DNA from: Methylobacteriaceae bacterium
GTDB lineage: Bacteria; Pseudomonadota; Alphaproteobacteria; Rhizobiales; Beijerinckiaceae
Direction: 5' to 3'
DNA: 33,772 nucleotides
Assembly (NCBI GenBank): GCA_016793505.1
Contig: JAEULW010000133.1
Location: 1 to 33,772, forward strand
Shown: one piece after another, positions 16,773-23,642 of the stretch
How the letters are laid out: each line of letters starts with the position of its first letter
How positions within the stretch are numbered: position 1 is the stretch's first letter
The notes under the pieces: generated by a model
Seen by the model: the letters and a program-made list of their open reading frames with translations, nothing else
Databases searched by the model: none
Told to the model about the DNA's origin: nothing
Made by a program: the position numbers and the translations under genes

Positions 16773-16805
16773 CGGCCCGGCGACGGCGCGAGCGGAGCCA
16801 CTCCC

Positions 16806-17834
16806 ATGAAGCGCAGGACTTTCCTCGCCTTCGTCGCGCCGTCGCTGTTCATGATGCTGGCTTTCATCGCCGCGCCGCTGGTCTCGGTGTTCGTGCAGAG
16901 CTTCTACGAAACGCGCGCCGCCTTCGAGCAGACGGTCGTCGAGAACTGCACGCCGGGCTTTCTCGCGCCGACCTGCACGAAGGAGACGCGTACGCAAGCC
17001 AAACTCGGGCCCAACGGCAAGCCGGTGACCGAGACCGTCTATGTCGGACTCGACGCCTATCGCCGCATCCTTTCGCCTGACGCGGTGATGGCCGCGCTGA
17101 GCGCAGGCGGCGAGGGGATCGCGGCGATCCTGAAGATCGATTTCTGGCGGGCGCTGCGCTTCACGCTGACCTTCACGCTGATCACGCTGCCGCTGGTGAT
17201 CGGCCTCGGCCTCGCCATCGCGCTCGCCGTCAACGCCATGGTCCGCTCGCTGCGAGGCCCGACCATCTTCGTCACGCTGCTGCCGTTCATCATCACGCCG
17301 GTCATCGGCGCCCTGTCGATCCGCTGGCTGTTTCTCGGCGACGGCATTCTGACTCGCGCCATCGAATGGGTGGTGCAGCGCGACATCTCGATGTTCGCAC
17401 AAGGCTGGACGATCGAGATCATGATGCTGATCTACAAGGTCTGGCATGTGGCGCCCTTTGCCTTCGTGGTGTTCTACGCCGCCTTGCAGACGGTCGATCA
17501 GGACACGCTCGAATCGGCGATCGTCGACGGCGCCTCGCGCGGCGAGCGGCTGCGCTACGTGATCATCCCGCATCTGGCGCCGCTGATCGCCTTCGTCGCG
17601 CTCATCCATCTGATGGACAGCTACCGCGTGTTCGACGAGATCATCGGCTTCGCCAGCCAGGCGCATGTCATCTCGCTGCAGTATCTGACCTTCAGCTTCC
17701 TGACGCCGGACGAGACGGGCAACCGCGCCATCACCCGCGCGGCCGCCTCCTCGATGCTGACGATGATCGGCATCGTTCTCCTGCTCGTGCCGCTGCTGCG
17801 CAGGACCTGGCGCGAACAAAGGGGGCGGCGATGA
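16806..17834 (+). CDS. ABC transporter permease (MalF-like) with a long first periplasmic loop
   Basis: A 342-residue inner-membrane permease. The first helix (about 8-30) is followed by a loop of roughly 80 residues with Cys48 and Cys57 in NCTPGFLAPTC before the next helices start near residue 115; most sugar permeases have a shorter loop here. The cytoplasmic EAA-type coupling motif is present as TLESAIVDGASRGERLRYVI, which contacts the ATPase. The start is ATG 16806. The stop overlaps the next permease start (ATGA), so the two permease subunits are coupled. Confidence 0.92.
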   Translation: MKRRTFLAFVAPSLFMMLAFIAAPLVSVFVQSFYETRAAFEQTVVENCTPGFLAPTCTKETRTQAKLGPNGKPVTETVYVGLDAYRRILSPDAVMAALSAGGEGIAAILKIDFWRALRFTLTFTLITLPLVIGLGLAIALAVNAMVRSLRGPTIFVTLLPFIITPVIGALSIRWLFLGDGILTRAIEWVVQRDISMFAQGWTIEIMMLIYKVWHVAPFAFVVFYAALQTVDQDTLESAIVDGASRGERLRYVIIPHLAPLIAFVALIHLMDSYRVFDEIIGFASQAHVISLQYLTFSFLTPDETGNRAITRAAASSMLTMIGIVLLLVPLLRRTWREQRGRR

Positions 17835-18766
17835 CGGACATCCGCCCGCGCGCGCTGCAGCCGCCGCTGTGGCTGCGCCTGACGTCGAACGGCTTTCTCG
17901 TCGTCTGGCTGGTCATCGCGCTGTTTCCGCTGATGTGGATCACGCTGATGTCGCTGCGCCAGCCGATCGACGCGTTGTCGGCCAATCCGCTCGACGTGAT
18001 CTTCGGCAAGCTGACCTTTGACCATTACAAGGCTGTATGGGTCACGAACGGGTTCTGGCGCAATTTTCTCAATTCGCTGATCGTCACTGCCGGCGTCGTC
18101 AGCGTGTCGCTGACGGTCGGCACGCTGGCCGGCTATGCGCTGGCGCGCACGCCGGGCGCGCTGGCTTTCTGGCTGCTGATCCTGGCGCTGATCTTCCGCG
18201 CGCTGCCGCATTCGGTGCTGGTCACCGGCTATGTGCCGATGTTCCTCAATTCGCGCGAACTGCTGCAGCCCTTGTGGGACGCGCCGATCCTGGGCGGCGT
18301 CCTGTCGTGGTTCAGCGCCTCGGCGCCGACGCTCTACGGCAAGCCCTGGGCGGTGATCGCGGTGCTGGTGGCGATCAATCAGCCCTTCACGATCTGGATG
18401 ATGCGCTCGTTCTTCCAGAATATTCCGGCCGAACTCGACGAGGCGGCGCTCGTCGACGGCTGCACGCATTTTGGAGCCTTCTGGCGCGTCATCATGCCGG
18501 TGATGTGGCCAGGGGTGATCACCACGGGCCTGTTCTCCTTCCTGCTCGCCTACAATGACTACCTCGTCACCGCGCTGCTGCTCGACGCGCAGTCGCAGAC
18601 CATGGTGCCGGGCATCAGTCAGTTCCTCAATCGCGAGACGCGCGCCGCCGATCAGATCGAGGCGATCGCCGCCGCGGTGTCGATCACGGCGCCGCTGTTC
18701 GTGCTCGTCATGGTGTTCCAGAAGCAGATCGTCTCCGGCCTGACCGCCGGCGCCGTGAAAGGATGA
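17831..18766 (+). CDS. ABC transporter permease (MalG-like)
   Basis: A 311-residue second permease of the sugar-type importer, with about six transmembrane helices and the EAA coupling motif ELDEAALVDGCTHFGAFWRV near residues 196-215. The start is the ATG overlapping the stop of the upstream permease; the longer open frame to the left lies inside that gene. Its own stop overlaps the next ATG by four bases (ATGA), so the SnoaL-like protein downstream is made from the same transcript. Confidence 0.93.
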   Translation: MTDIRPRALQPPLWLRLTSNGFLVVWLVIALFPLMWITLMSLRQPIDALSANPLDVIFGKLTFDHYKAVWVTNGFWRNFLNSLIVTAGVVSVSLTVGTLAGYALARTPGALAFWLLILALIFRALPHSVLVTGYVPMFLNSRELLQPLWDAPILGGVLSWFSASAPTLYGKPWAVIAVLVAINQPFTIWMMRSFFQNIPAELDEAALVDGCTHFGAFWRVIMPVMWPGVITTGLFSFLLAYNDYLVTALLLDAQSQTMVPGISQFLNRETRAADQIEAIAAAVSITAPLFVLVMVFQKQIVSGLTAGAVKG

Positions 18767-19308
18767 CGCAATTGCCGACCGCCCGCCCGCCGCAGGCCGC
18801 GCTCACCGCGCACAACGATCCGACCAGGCGCGAGGAGACGCGCCGCGTCATCGAGGCGATGGTCGAGGGGCTGAACGATCACCAGATCAACGGCATGTCC
18901 GCGTTCTTCCATCCGGCCTTCCGGTGGATGGGCAATTGCGGCTGCGGCGTGAAGACCGGGCTGCGGGAGTTTCAGGAGAACTGGCAAAGGCCGTTCCAGG
19001 CCGCCTTCTCCGAAAAAGTGGCGATCGACGAGGCGCGGCTGTTCGATGGCGAATGGGGCGCCTGCTTCGGCGCGCAGCACGCGGTGCACAGCGGCGAGTT
19101 CATGGGCATTGCGCCGACCGGCAAGCGCGTCGTCATCCGCTACATGGATTTCTGGAAAGTGGTGGACGGCAAGATCGTCGACAACTGGGTGATGGTGGAT
19201 TTTCCCGACGTGCTGCGACAGCTCGGCGTCGATGTCTTCGGCGGCAAGGGCTGGGAGATCTATGATCGCGGCGCGGCGGTCCCGCCGCGCCCGGATCACG
19301 ACAAGTAG
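18763..19308 (+). CDS. Single-domain SnoaL-like (ester cyclase) protein
   Basis: A 181-residue NTF2-fold protein. [20 protein letters not shown] is the ester-cyclase signature and aligns with FMGLSPTGRDVTMRVMDFY in the second half of the protein at 13345-14376; both also end in a [20 protein letters not shown] segment. Translational coupling to the ABC permease (four-base overlap) ties it to the imported compound, perhaps as an isomerase, cyclase or hydratase acting on it. No reaction can be assigned. No signal peptide is seen. It is the last gene of the ABC operon. Confidence 0.82.
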   Translation: MTQLPTARPPQAALTAHNDPTRREETRRVIEAMVEGLNDHQINGMSAFFHPAFRWMGNCGCGVKTGLREFQENWQRPFQAAFSEKVAIDEARLFDGEWGACFGAQHAVHSGEFMGIAPTGKRVVIRYMDFWKVVDGKIVDNWVMVDFPDVLRQLGVDVFGGKGWEIYDRGAAVPPRPDHDK

Positions 19309-19637
19309 GCGCGTCGGAAAGACGCGCGCGCCGCAGCGCACGGCTGCGCCTCAGGAGTCGGCTCGCGCCGGGCCGCTCCGGCTCGCTGGTCCGCGCCCGG
19401 CGTCGATGCGATTGTCGACAGGCCAAAGGACAGCTACGAGTTCTCTGTCCGCCATGCCGACAGAGTCGGCCCGTGCGGCGCGCTGCGCCTCGACCTGGTC
19501 GGTCAGGTCGCGGCGTTTCGGAAGACGGACAAGAGCCGGAAAGCGAGTTCACGGTCCAAGCCGTCGACGATCCGCAATTCGCCGACGCGCCGGTCGCGAA
19601 TCGCCACGGGATCGCAAGAAAGGTCGAGGAGACGCGC
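19309..19637. other. 329-bp gap with gene-like but broken frames
   Basis: No intact gene is supported. One plus-strand frame reads [20 protein letters not shown] and continues to about 19525; a different frame then reads [20 protein letters not shown] up to the next gene. This looks like the tail of one gene broken by a frameshift near 19520. I do not recognise the family. The DDPQFADA segment faintly recalls the C-terminus of Tm-1-like ATP-binding proteins, which usually sit directly upstream of the TIM-barrel gene that follows here, but the earlier part does not fit that idea. Confidence 0.35.
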
Positions 19638-20468
19638 ATGCCCAGATTCGAACGCAAGGCTCTGCTGAAAACGTATCGCGACATGGTCAAGAAGCGCCAG
19701 CCGATCGTCGGCGGCGGCGCGGGCACCGGCCTCTCCGCCAAATGCGAGGAGAAGGGCGGCATCGATCTCATCGTTATCTACAACTCCGGCCGCTACCGCA
19801 TGGCCGGCCGCGGTTCGCTCGCCGGGATGATGGCCTATGGCAACGCCAACGACATCGTCGTCGAGATGGCGCGGGAGGTGCTGCCCGTGGTGTTGAAGAC
19901 GCCGGTTCTCGCCGGCGTCAACGGCACCGATCCCTTCATGATCCTCGATCATTTCCTCGACCAGTTGAAGGCGCTGGGCTTCTCCGGCGTGCAGAACTTC
20001 CCGACCGTCGGCCTCATCGACGGCGTGTTCCGTCAGAACCTCGAAGAGACCGGCATGGGGTATGGCCTCGAGGTCGAGATGATCGCGGCCGCGCACAAGG
20101 CGGACATGCTGACGACGCCTTATGTGTTCAGCGCCGAAGACGCCATCGCGATGACGAAGGCCGGCGCCGACATTCTGGTGCCGCATATGGGCCTGACCAC
20201 TGGCGGGTCGATCGGCGCAGAGACATCGAAGACGCTGGATGATTGCGTGAAGCTGATCGACGACTGGGCGGCGGCGGCGCGCAAGCTGCGCGACGACGTC
20301 ATCGTGCTCTGCCACGGCGGGCCGATCTCCTCGCCCGAGGACGCCGACTACGTCCTGTCGCGCACGAAATGCTGCCACGGCTTCTACGGGGCGAGCAGCA
20401 TGGAGCGGCTGCCGACCGAAGTCGCGCTCGTGGAGCAGACGAAGAAATTCAAGAAGATCAAGTTCTGA
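19638..20468 (+). CDS. TIM-barrel protein of the phosphoenolpyruvate-hydrolase family (PF09370)
   Basis: A 276-residue protein with the pattern of the PEP-hydrolase-like / Tm-1 C-terminal TIM barrel: [20 protein letters not shown] at the N-terminus, [11 protein letters not shown] in the middle, [19 protein letters not shown], and [20 protein letters not shown] near the phosphate-binding end. The start is ATG 19638 ([16 protein letters not shown]); in-frame codons upstream are judged part of the broken region. In most genomes the partner gene is a Tm-1-like (UPF0261) ATP-binding protein directly upstream; here it is missing. The enzymatic activity of the family is not established. It lies 329 bp downstream of the ABC/SnoaL operon. 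Confidence 0.82.
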   Translation: MPRFERKALLKTYRDMVKKRQPIVGGGAGTGLSAKCEEKGGIDLIVIYNSGRYRMAGRGSLAGMMAYGNANDIVVEMAREVLPVVLKTPVLAGVNGTDPFMILDHFLDQLKALGFSGVQNFPTVGLIDGVFRQNLEETGMGYGLEVEMIAAAHKADMLTTPYVFSAEDAIAMTKAGADILVPHMGLTTGGSIGAETSKTLDDCVKLIDDWAAAARKLRDDVIVLCHGGPISSPEDADYVLSRTKCCHGFYGASSMERLPTEVALVEQTKKFKKIKF

Positions 20469-20623
20469 TCCGACCGTTGCGAGGCGACGATCCTGCCGGC
20501 GCCAGACGCAGGCGCGACAGTGCGCGTCGAACCGCGCCGGTTCGGCGGCGCACAGGCCGGATCAGACGCCGGCGCGAGCCGCTGATCGTCGACTGTCGTG
20601 CCGTCTGCCGCCTTCGCCGCGCT
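20469..20623. other. Short intergenic stretch, nothing recognised
   Basis: GC-rich sequence between the TIM-barrel stop and the decayed acyl-CoA dehydrogenase. No conserved protein, RNA gene or clear terminator was seen. Confidence 0.4.
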
Positions 20624-21170
20624 CGGAAGCTGCGCGGCAGGCTCTTGGATGCGCCCGGCGACGAAAGACAGGATGCGGTTGTCGAGATCGGCGCGACCCG
20701 ATGAATCGGGTCCCGCGTAATTTACGCGCGACCTCGTCTTTGCAGGCGTAGCCGCAGCCGCCGTGCAAATGCAGGCAGACGTTGGCCGCTGCCACGAGGC
20801 TTTGGCGGCGAGGGGTTTCGCCATGTTCGCCGCCGCCCCACAGGGCTCGCCGGCGTCGTCGAGTCCGCAGGCGCGAGAGCGCATCTGATCGGCCGCCTCG
20901 ACCTCGATGAAGCTCTCGGCGATCGGCGACGGCCCGTGCGGCCGATCTCCTCCATGATCACGGCGGCTTCGGTGAGCCCGAGGCCGGCGCCGCCGTCGTC
21001 CTCCGGGGTCCGCGTGGCCATCCGGCTGGCTCTGGTCAGCGGGGCGACGAGGGATTCGGGACGGCGCGCGCATCGTCGCTGTTGCGGCGATCTTCGACCG
21101 GGAACTCCGCTCAGACCGCGCGCACTCCGTCGCGGACGTCGTCGCATCGATCGCCGTCGACACAGCGCAT
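20624..21170 (-). pseudogene. Decayed acyl-CoA dehydrogenase copy with a large internal deletion
   Basis: A remnant of a gene closely related to the acyl-CoA dehydrogenase at 12141-13304. It starts with MRCVDGDRCDDVRDGVRAV (intact copy: MRFVGDDRFEDIREGVRAV), meets a stop, and continues in another frame with GLGLTEAAVIMEEIG. A junction at 20927-20942 then joins directly to IAESFIEVEAADQMRSRACG (intact: IAESFIEVEAANLMRYRACE). About 210 codons (intact residues ~76-286, including the catalytic Glu245) are gone, replaced by about 16 bases. The C-terminal part drifts out of frame and the stop is lost near 20626. It probably arose by gene duplication followed by deletion and point decay. Confidence 0.85.
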
Positions 21171-21180
21171 GGAGGCGCCT

Positions 21181-21762
21181 TCAGATCGGTGAAAAGCCGA
21201 GGGCGGCGCGAAAGCGGTTCTTGATGTGGACGCCGTCGCGCGGCGGCAGCACGCGCGGCGGGGCGTCGGCGCGGATGTCGATCGCGGCGAAGGCGAGGCC
21301 CTCGCCTCGCTCAAGGCGGCCGCGCAGCGCCGCCACGCCTGCCATGTCGTCGATGCGCTCGGCGCGCGCGAAGCCGCAGGCGGCCGCGACCCGTTCGAGC
21401 CGCAGGCCGTAGCTGCTATGGCTCTTCTGCATGCCGGTCTCGCCGTAAACGCCGTTGTCGAGCACGACGATGGTCAGGTTCGTTGGCCGCTTCGCGCCGA
21501 TCGTCGCCAGCGCGCCGAGCCCCATCAGCGCCTCGCCGTCGCCGGTGATCACCAGCACCGGGCGCGCGCGCTGCGCGCAGGCGAGGCCGAAGCCGACCAT
21601 CGCCGCGCTGCCCATCGCCGCCCAAAGGTAATAGTTGCCGTCATGATCGCCGGCCGCCATGACGTCATAGGAGGGCGAGCCGAGGCCGCTGACGACGAGC
21701 AACCTGTCGCGCCCCTCCAGCAACGCGGCGACGACGGCGCGACGGTCGAGAGGGGCAGTCAT
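21181..21762 (-). CDS. ThDP-dependent decarboxylase, C-terminal (beta) subunit
   Basis: A 193-residue protein equal to the pyrophosphate-binding half of a thiamine-diphosphate enzyme, of the sulfopyruvate/phosphonopyruvate-decarboxylase type in which the two halves are separate genes. The ThDP/Mg motif begins with GDG (74-76) in VLVITGDGEALMGLGALAT and ends with Asn103 in VVLDNGVYGETG. The start is ATG 21762, overlapping the stop of the alpha subunit (ATGA). With the alpha subunit it should decarboxylate a 2-oxo acid; whether that acid carries a sulfonate, phosphonate or only carboxylates is not decided. No phosphoenolpyruvate mutase or sulfolactate dehydrogenase is in the window. Confidence 0.85.
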   Translation of the reverse strand: MTAPLDRRAVVAALLEGRDRLLVVSGLGSPSYDVMAAGDHDGNYYLWAAMGSAAMVGFGLACAQRARPVLVITGDGEALMGLGALATIGAKRPTNLTIVVLDNGVYGETGMQKSHSSYGLRLERVAAACGFARAERIDDMAGVAALRGRLERGEGLAFAAIDIRADAPPRVLPPRDGVHIKNRFRAALGFSPI

Positions 21763-22304
21763 TCCTTCACCCATTGTTTTTCCCCGATCAGGCGCTGGCC
21801 GAGCAGCAGCGCTGAGGCGCCGTCGCCGTTGAAGGCCATGCTGGCCGCGCCATGCAGCAGCGGCTCGACATCCTGCGGCGCGTCGGCGCGCCAGGTCATG
21901 ACGCCCATCAGCTCCAGCGCCGGGCGCGTCGCCCGGCCCATCGGATTCTGCCAGGGATTGAACTCGGCCCAGTCGCCGCGCATCGTCACGACCATCAGCA
22001 ACGGAAAGCGCGCGCAGCTCTGCAGCGCCAGCGTATTGATGCAGTTGCCGACGCCGCTCGACTGCATCAGCAGCGCGCCGCGCTCGCCGCCGAGCCAGGC
22101 GCCGGCCAGGAAGCTGATACCCTCCTCCTCCGTCGTCAGCGCCACCGCGTTCATCTGCGGATCGGCCTCGGCGAGGCGGATCGCCGCGGCGTGACCGGCG
22201 TCGGGCACATAGACGATGTGGCGCACCGCGTGCCGCTTGAGCACGGCGTAGACCTGCTCCTGCCAGGCGGGGGCGTTCCCCGGCCCGACGTCGACGGCGT
22301 TCAC
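21759..22304 (-). CDS. ThDP-dependent decarboxylase, N-terminal (alpha) subunit
   Basis: A 181-residue protein matching the pyrimidine-binding half of ThDP decarboxylases (ComD/phosphonopyruvate-decarboxylase-alpha type). The cofactor-activating Glu lies in the TTEEEG stretch (residues 58-62), followed by ISFLAGAWLGGERGALLMQS; NCINTLALQSCARFPLLMVV also fits the family. It starts at GTG 22304 with AGGGAG about 9 bases upstream. It is translationally coupled to the beta subunit and divergent from the TAXI transporter gene, which suggests that the transported acid, after conversion to a 2-oxo acid, is decarboxylated here. Confidence 0.85.
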   Translation of the reverse strand: MNAVDVGPGNAPAWQEQVYAVLKRHAVRHIVYVPDAGHAAAIRLAEADPQMNAVALTTEEEGISFLAGAWLGGERGALLMQSSGVGNCINTLALQSCARFPLLMVVTMRGDWAEFNPWQNPMGRATRPALELMGVMTWRADAPQDVEPLLHGAASMAFNGDGASALLLGQRLIGEKQWVKE

Positions 22305-22346
22305 GTTGCGTGCTCCCTGTCGGTCGTCCCGGCGCCGAGACTAGCG

Positions 22347-22362
22347 TCTGGCGCAGGCCAGA
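22347..22362. promoter_or_regulatory. Perfect inverted repeat in the divergent decarboxylase/TAXI promoter region
   Basis: TCTGGC-GCAG-GCCAGA is a perfect 6-4-6 inverted repeat in the 212-bp region between the decarboxylase alpha gene (minus) and the TAXI binding-protein gene (plus). Its placement suits an operator controlling both directions, but no regulator gene is adjacent and no clear promoter boxes were found. Confidence 0.35.
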
Positions 22363-22516
22363 GCGAATGCGGAAATGCGGCGCGCCATGCCAAAGCGGCG
22401 CCTGGAGCGCCCCCATCCGCCGGCTCGATATCCGCCGCGTCCCCGGCTATGGTCCGTGCCAGAAGGGCGAGCTGGCCGGTCAGAGCCGATCGCGCCCGCA
22501 ACAGGAGGAACAGTCC

Positions 22517-23476
22517 ATGATGATTTCCCGTCGCGCCGCGCTGGCCGGCGCCGTCAGCCTGGCGAGTCTTGCGGCCTCGCGCGCCTTCGCGCAGGCCAGG
22601 TTCTTCCGCATCGGCACGGGCGGGACGGGCGGCACCTATTATCCGGTCGGCGGCATGATCGCCAACGCGGTCTCCTCCGACAAGGTCAACGCCAGCGCGG
22701 TGGCGAGCAACGGCTCGGTCGCCAATGTCAACGCCATCGTCGGCGGGGCGATGGAATCAGGCTTCTCGCAGGCCGACGTGGCGAGCTGGGCCTATGCCGG
22801 AACCGGCATCTACGAAGGCCGGCCGAAGGTCGAGGAGCTGCGCGCCATCGCCAATCTCTTCCCCGAGACGGTGCATGTCGTGGTGCGCAAGGGAACCGGC
22901 GCGAAGACGGTCGCGGACCTGAAGGGCAAGCGCGTGTCGATCGACGAGCCGGGCTCGGGCACGATCGTCAACGCCCGCGCCATCCTGACCGCCTATGGCG
23001 TCGGCGCCAGCGACTACAAGGCCGAACATCTGAAGGCCGGTCCCTCGGTCGACAAGATCAAGGACGGTTCGCTCGACGCCTTCTTCATCACCACCGGCTA
23101 TCCCGCCGGCGCGCTCGCCGAGATGGCGGCGACGCATGGTTTCGAGCTGCTGGCGATCGAGGGCGAGGTCGCCGAGAAGCTGAAAAAGCAGTTCGGCTTC
23201 TTCGCCGACGATACGATCCCGGACGGCGCCTACAAGGACGTCAAGGGCGTCAGGACGCTGGCGGTCGGCGCGCAATGGGTGACGTCGTCGAAGATCGACG
23301 CCGATCTCGTCTACGAGGTGACCAAGGCGCTGTGGTCGGACAAGACGCGCGGCGTGCTCGACGCCGGGCACGCCAAGGGCAAGGCGATCACCAAGGCGAC
23401 GGCGCTCGCCGGGCTCGGCATACCGCTGCATGCCGGCGCGGAAAAATTCTACAAAGAAGCCGGGCTGCTGAAATAA
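22517..23476 (+). CDS. TAXI-family TRAP transporter substrate-binding protein
   Basis: A 319-residue periplasmic protein of the TAXI subfamily. The family motif region is RIGTGGTGGTYYPVGGMIAN, just after a signal peptide with a twin-arginine-like SRRAALAGAVS and an AFAQA cleavage site. Other family stretches are NLFPETVHVVVRKGTGAKTV, GKRVSIDEPGSGTIVNAR and AFFITTGYPAGAL. The start is ATG 22517 behind an ACAGGAGG ribosome-binding site. Its partner is the fused permease at 23643-25787, separated by 166 bp that contain a palindromic repeat. TAXI systems carry glutamate-like or other organic acids in known cases; the ligand here is not known. Confidence 0.93.
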   Translation: MMISRRAALAGAVSLASLAASRAFAQARFFRIGTGGTGGTYYPVGGMIANAVSSDKVNASAVASNGSVANVNAIVGGAMESGFSQADVASWAYAGTGIYEGRPKVEELRAIANLFPETVHVVVRKGTGAKTVADLKGKRVSIDEPGSGTIVNARAILTAYGVGASDYKAEHLKAGPSVDKIKDGSLDAFFITTGYPAGALAEMAATHGFELLAIEGEVAEKLKKQFGFFADDTIPDGAYKDVKGVRTLAVGAQWVTSSKIDADLVYEVTKALWSDKTRGVLDAGHAKGKAITKATALAGLGIPLHAGAEKFYKEAGLLK

Positions 23477-23489
23477 GGCGCGCTCTCCC

Positions 23490-23583
23490 CGTCATTGCGA
23501 GCGAAGCGAAGCCGACGAAGCAATCCACGCCCGGCGCAGAAAGCAACGACGCCGTGGATTGCTTCGCTCCGCTCGCAATGACG
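23490..23583. repeat. Long imperfect palindromic repeat (rhizobial REP-like element)
   Basis: The left arm (23490-23529) and right arm (23553-23583) are inverted copies of each other: both contain CGTCATTGCGAGCG and end in CAATCCACG. The left arm has nine extra bases and one mismatch. The about 23-base centre separates the arms. Elements with the GTCATTGCGAGCG...GAAGCAATCC consensus occur in many copies in alphaproteobacterial genomes. This one lies between two co-directional transporter genes and could form a strong hairpin in the mRNA that reduces permease relative to binding-protein synthesis. Confidence 0.85.
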
Positions 23584-23642
23584 CGGCGGCCGGCGGCGCC
23601 GTCTTTTCCACGCGAAGCGACCACGACCCTGTCGGGGAACAC

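Noticed and set aside
15540-17819. A 759-codon open frame on the minus strand opposite the ABC binding-protein and permease genes
   Set aside because: It is antisense to two well-supported transporter genes; its product is an Arg/Asp/His/Gly-rich composition artefact of GC-rich codon use with no recognisable domain.
19473-19637. A longer N-terminus for the TIM-barrel protein starting at 19473
   Set aside because: The family N-terminus fits the ATG at 19638; the added residues belong to the broken upstream frame.
21181-22304. Naming the split ThDP enzyme as sulfopyruvate or phosphonopyruvate decarboxylase
   Set aside because: No PEP mutase, phosphonate or sulfonate gene is in the window; only the general 2-oxo-acid decarboxylase role is supported.
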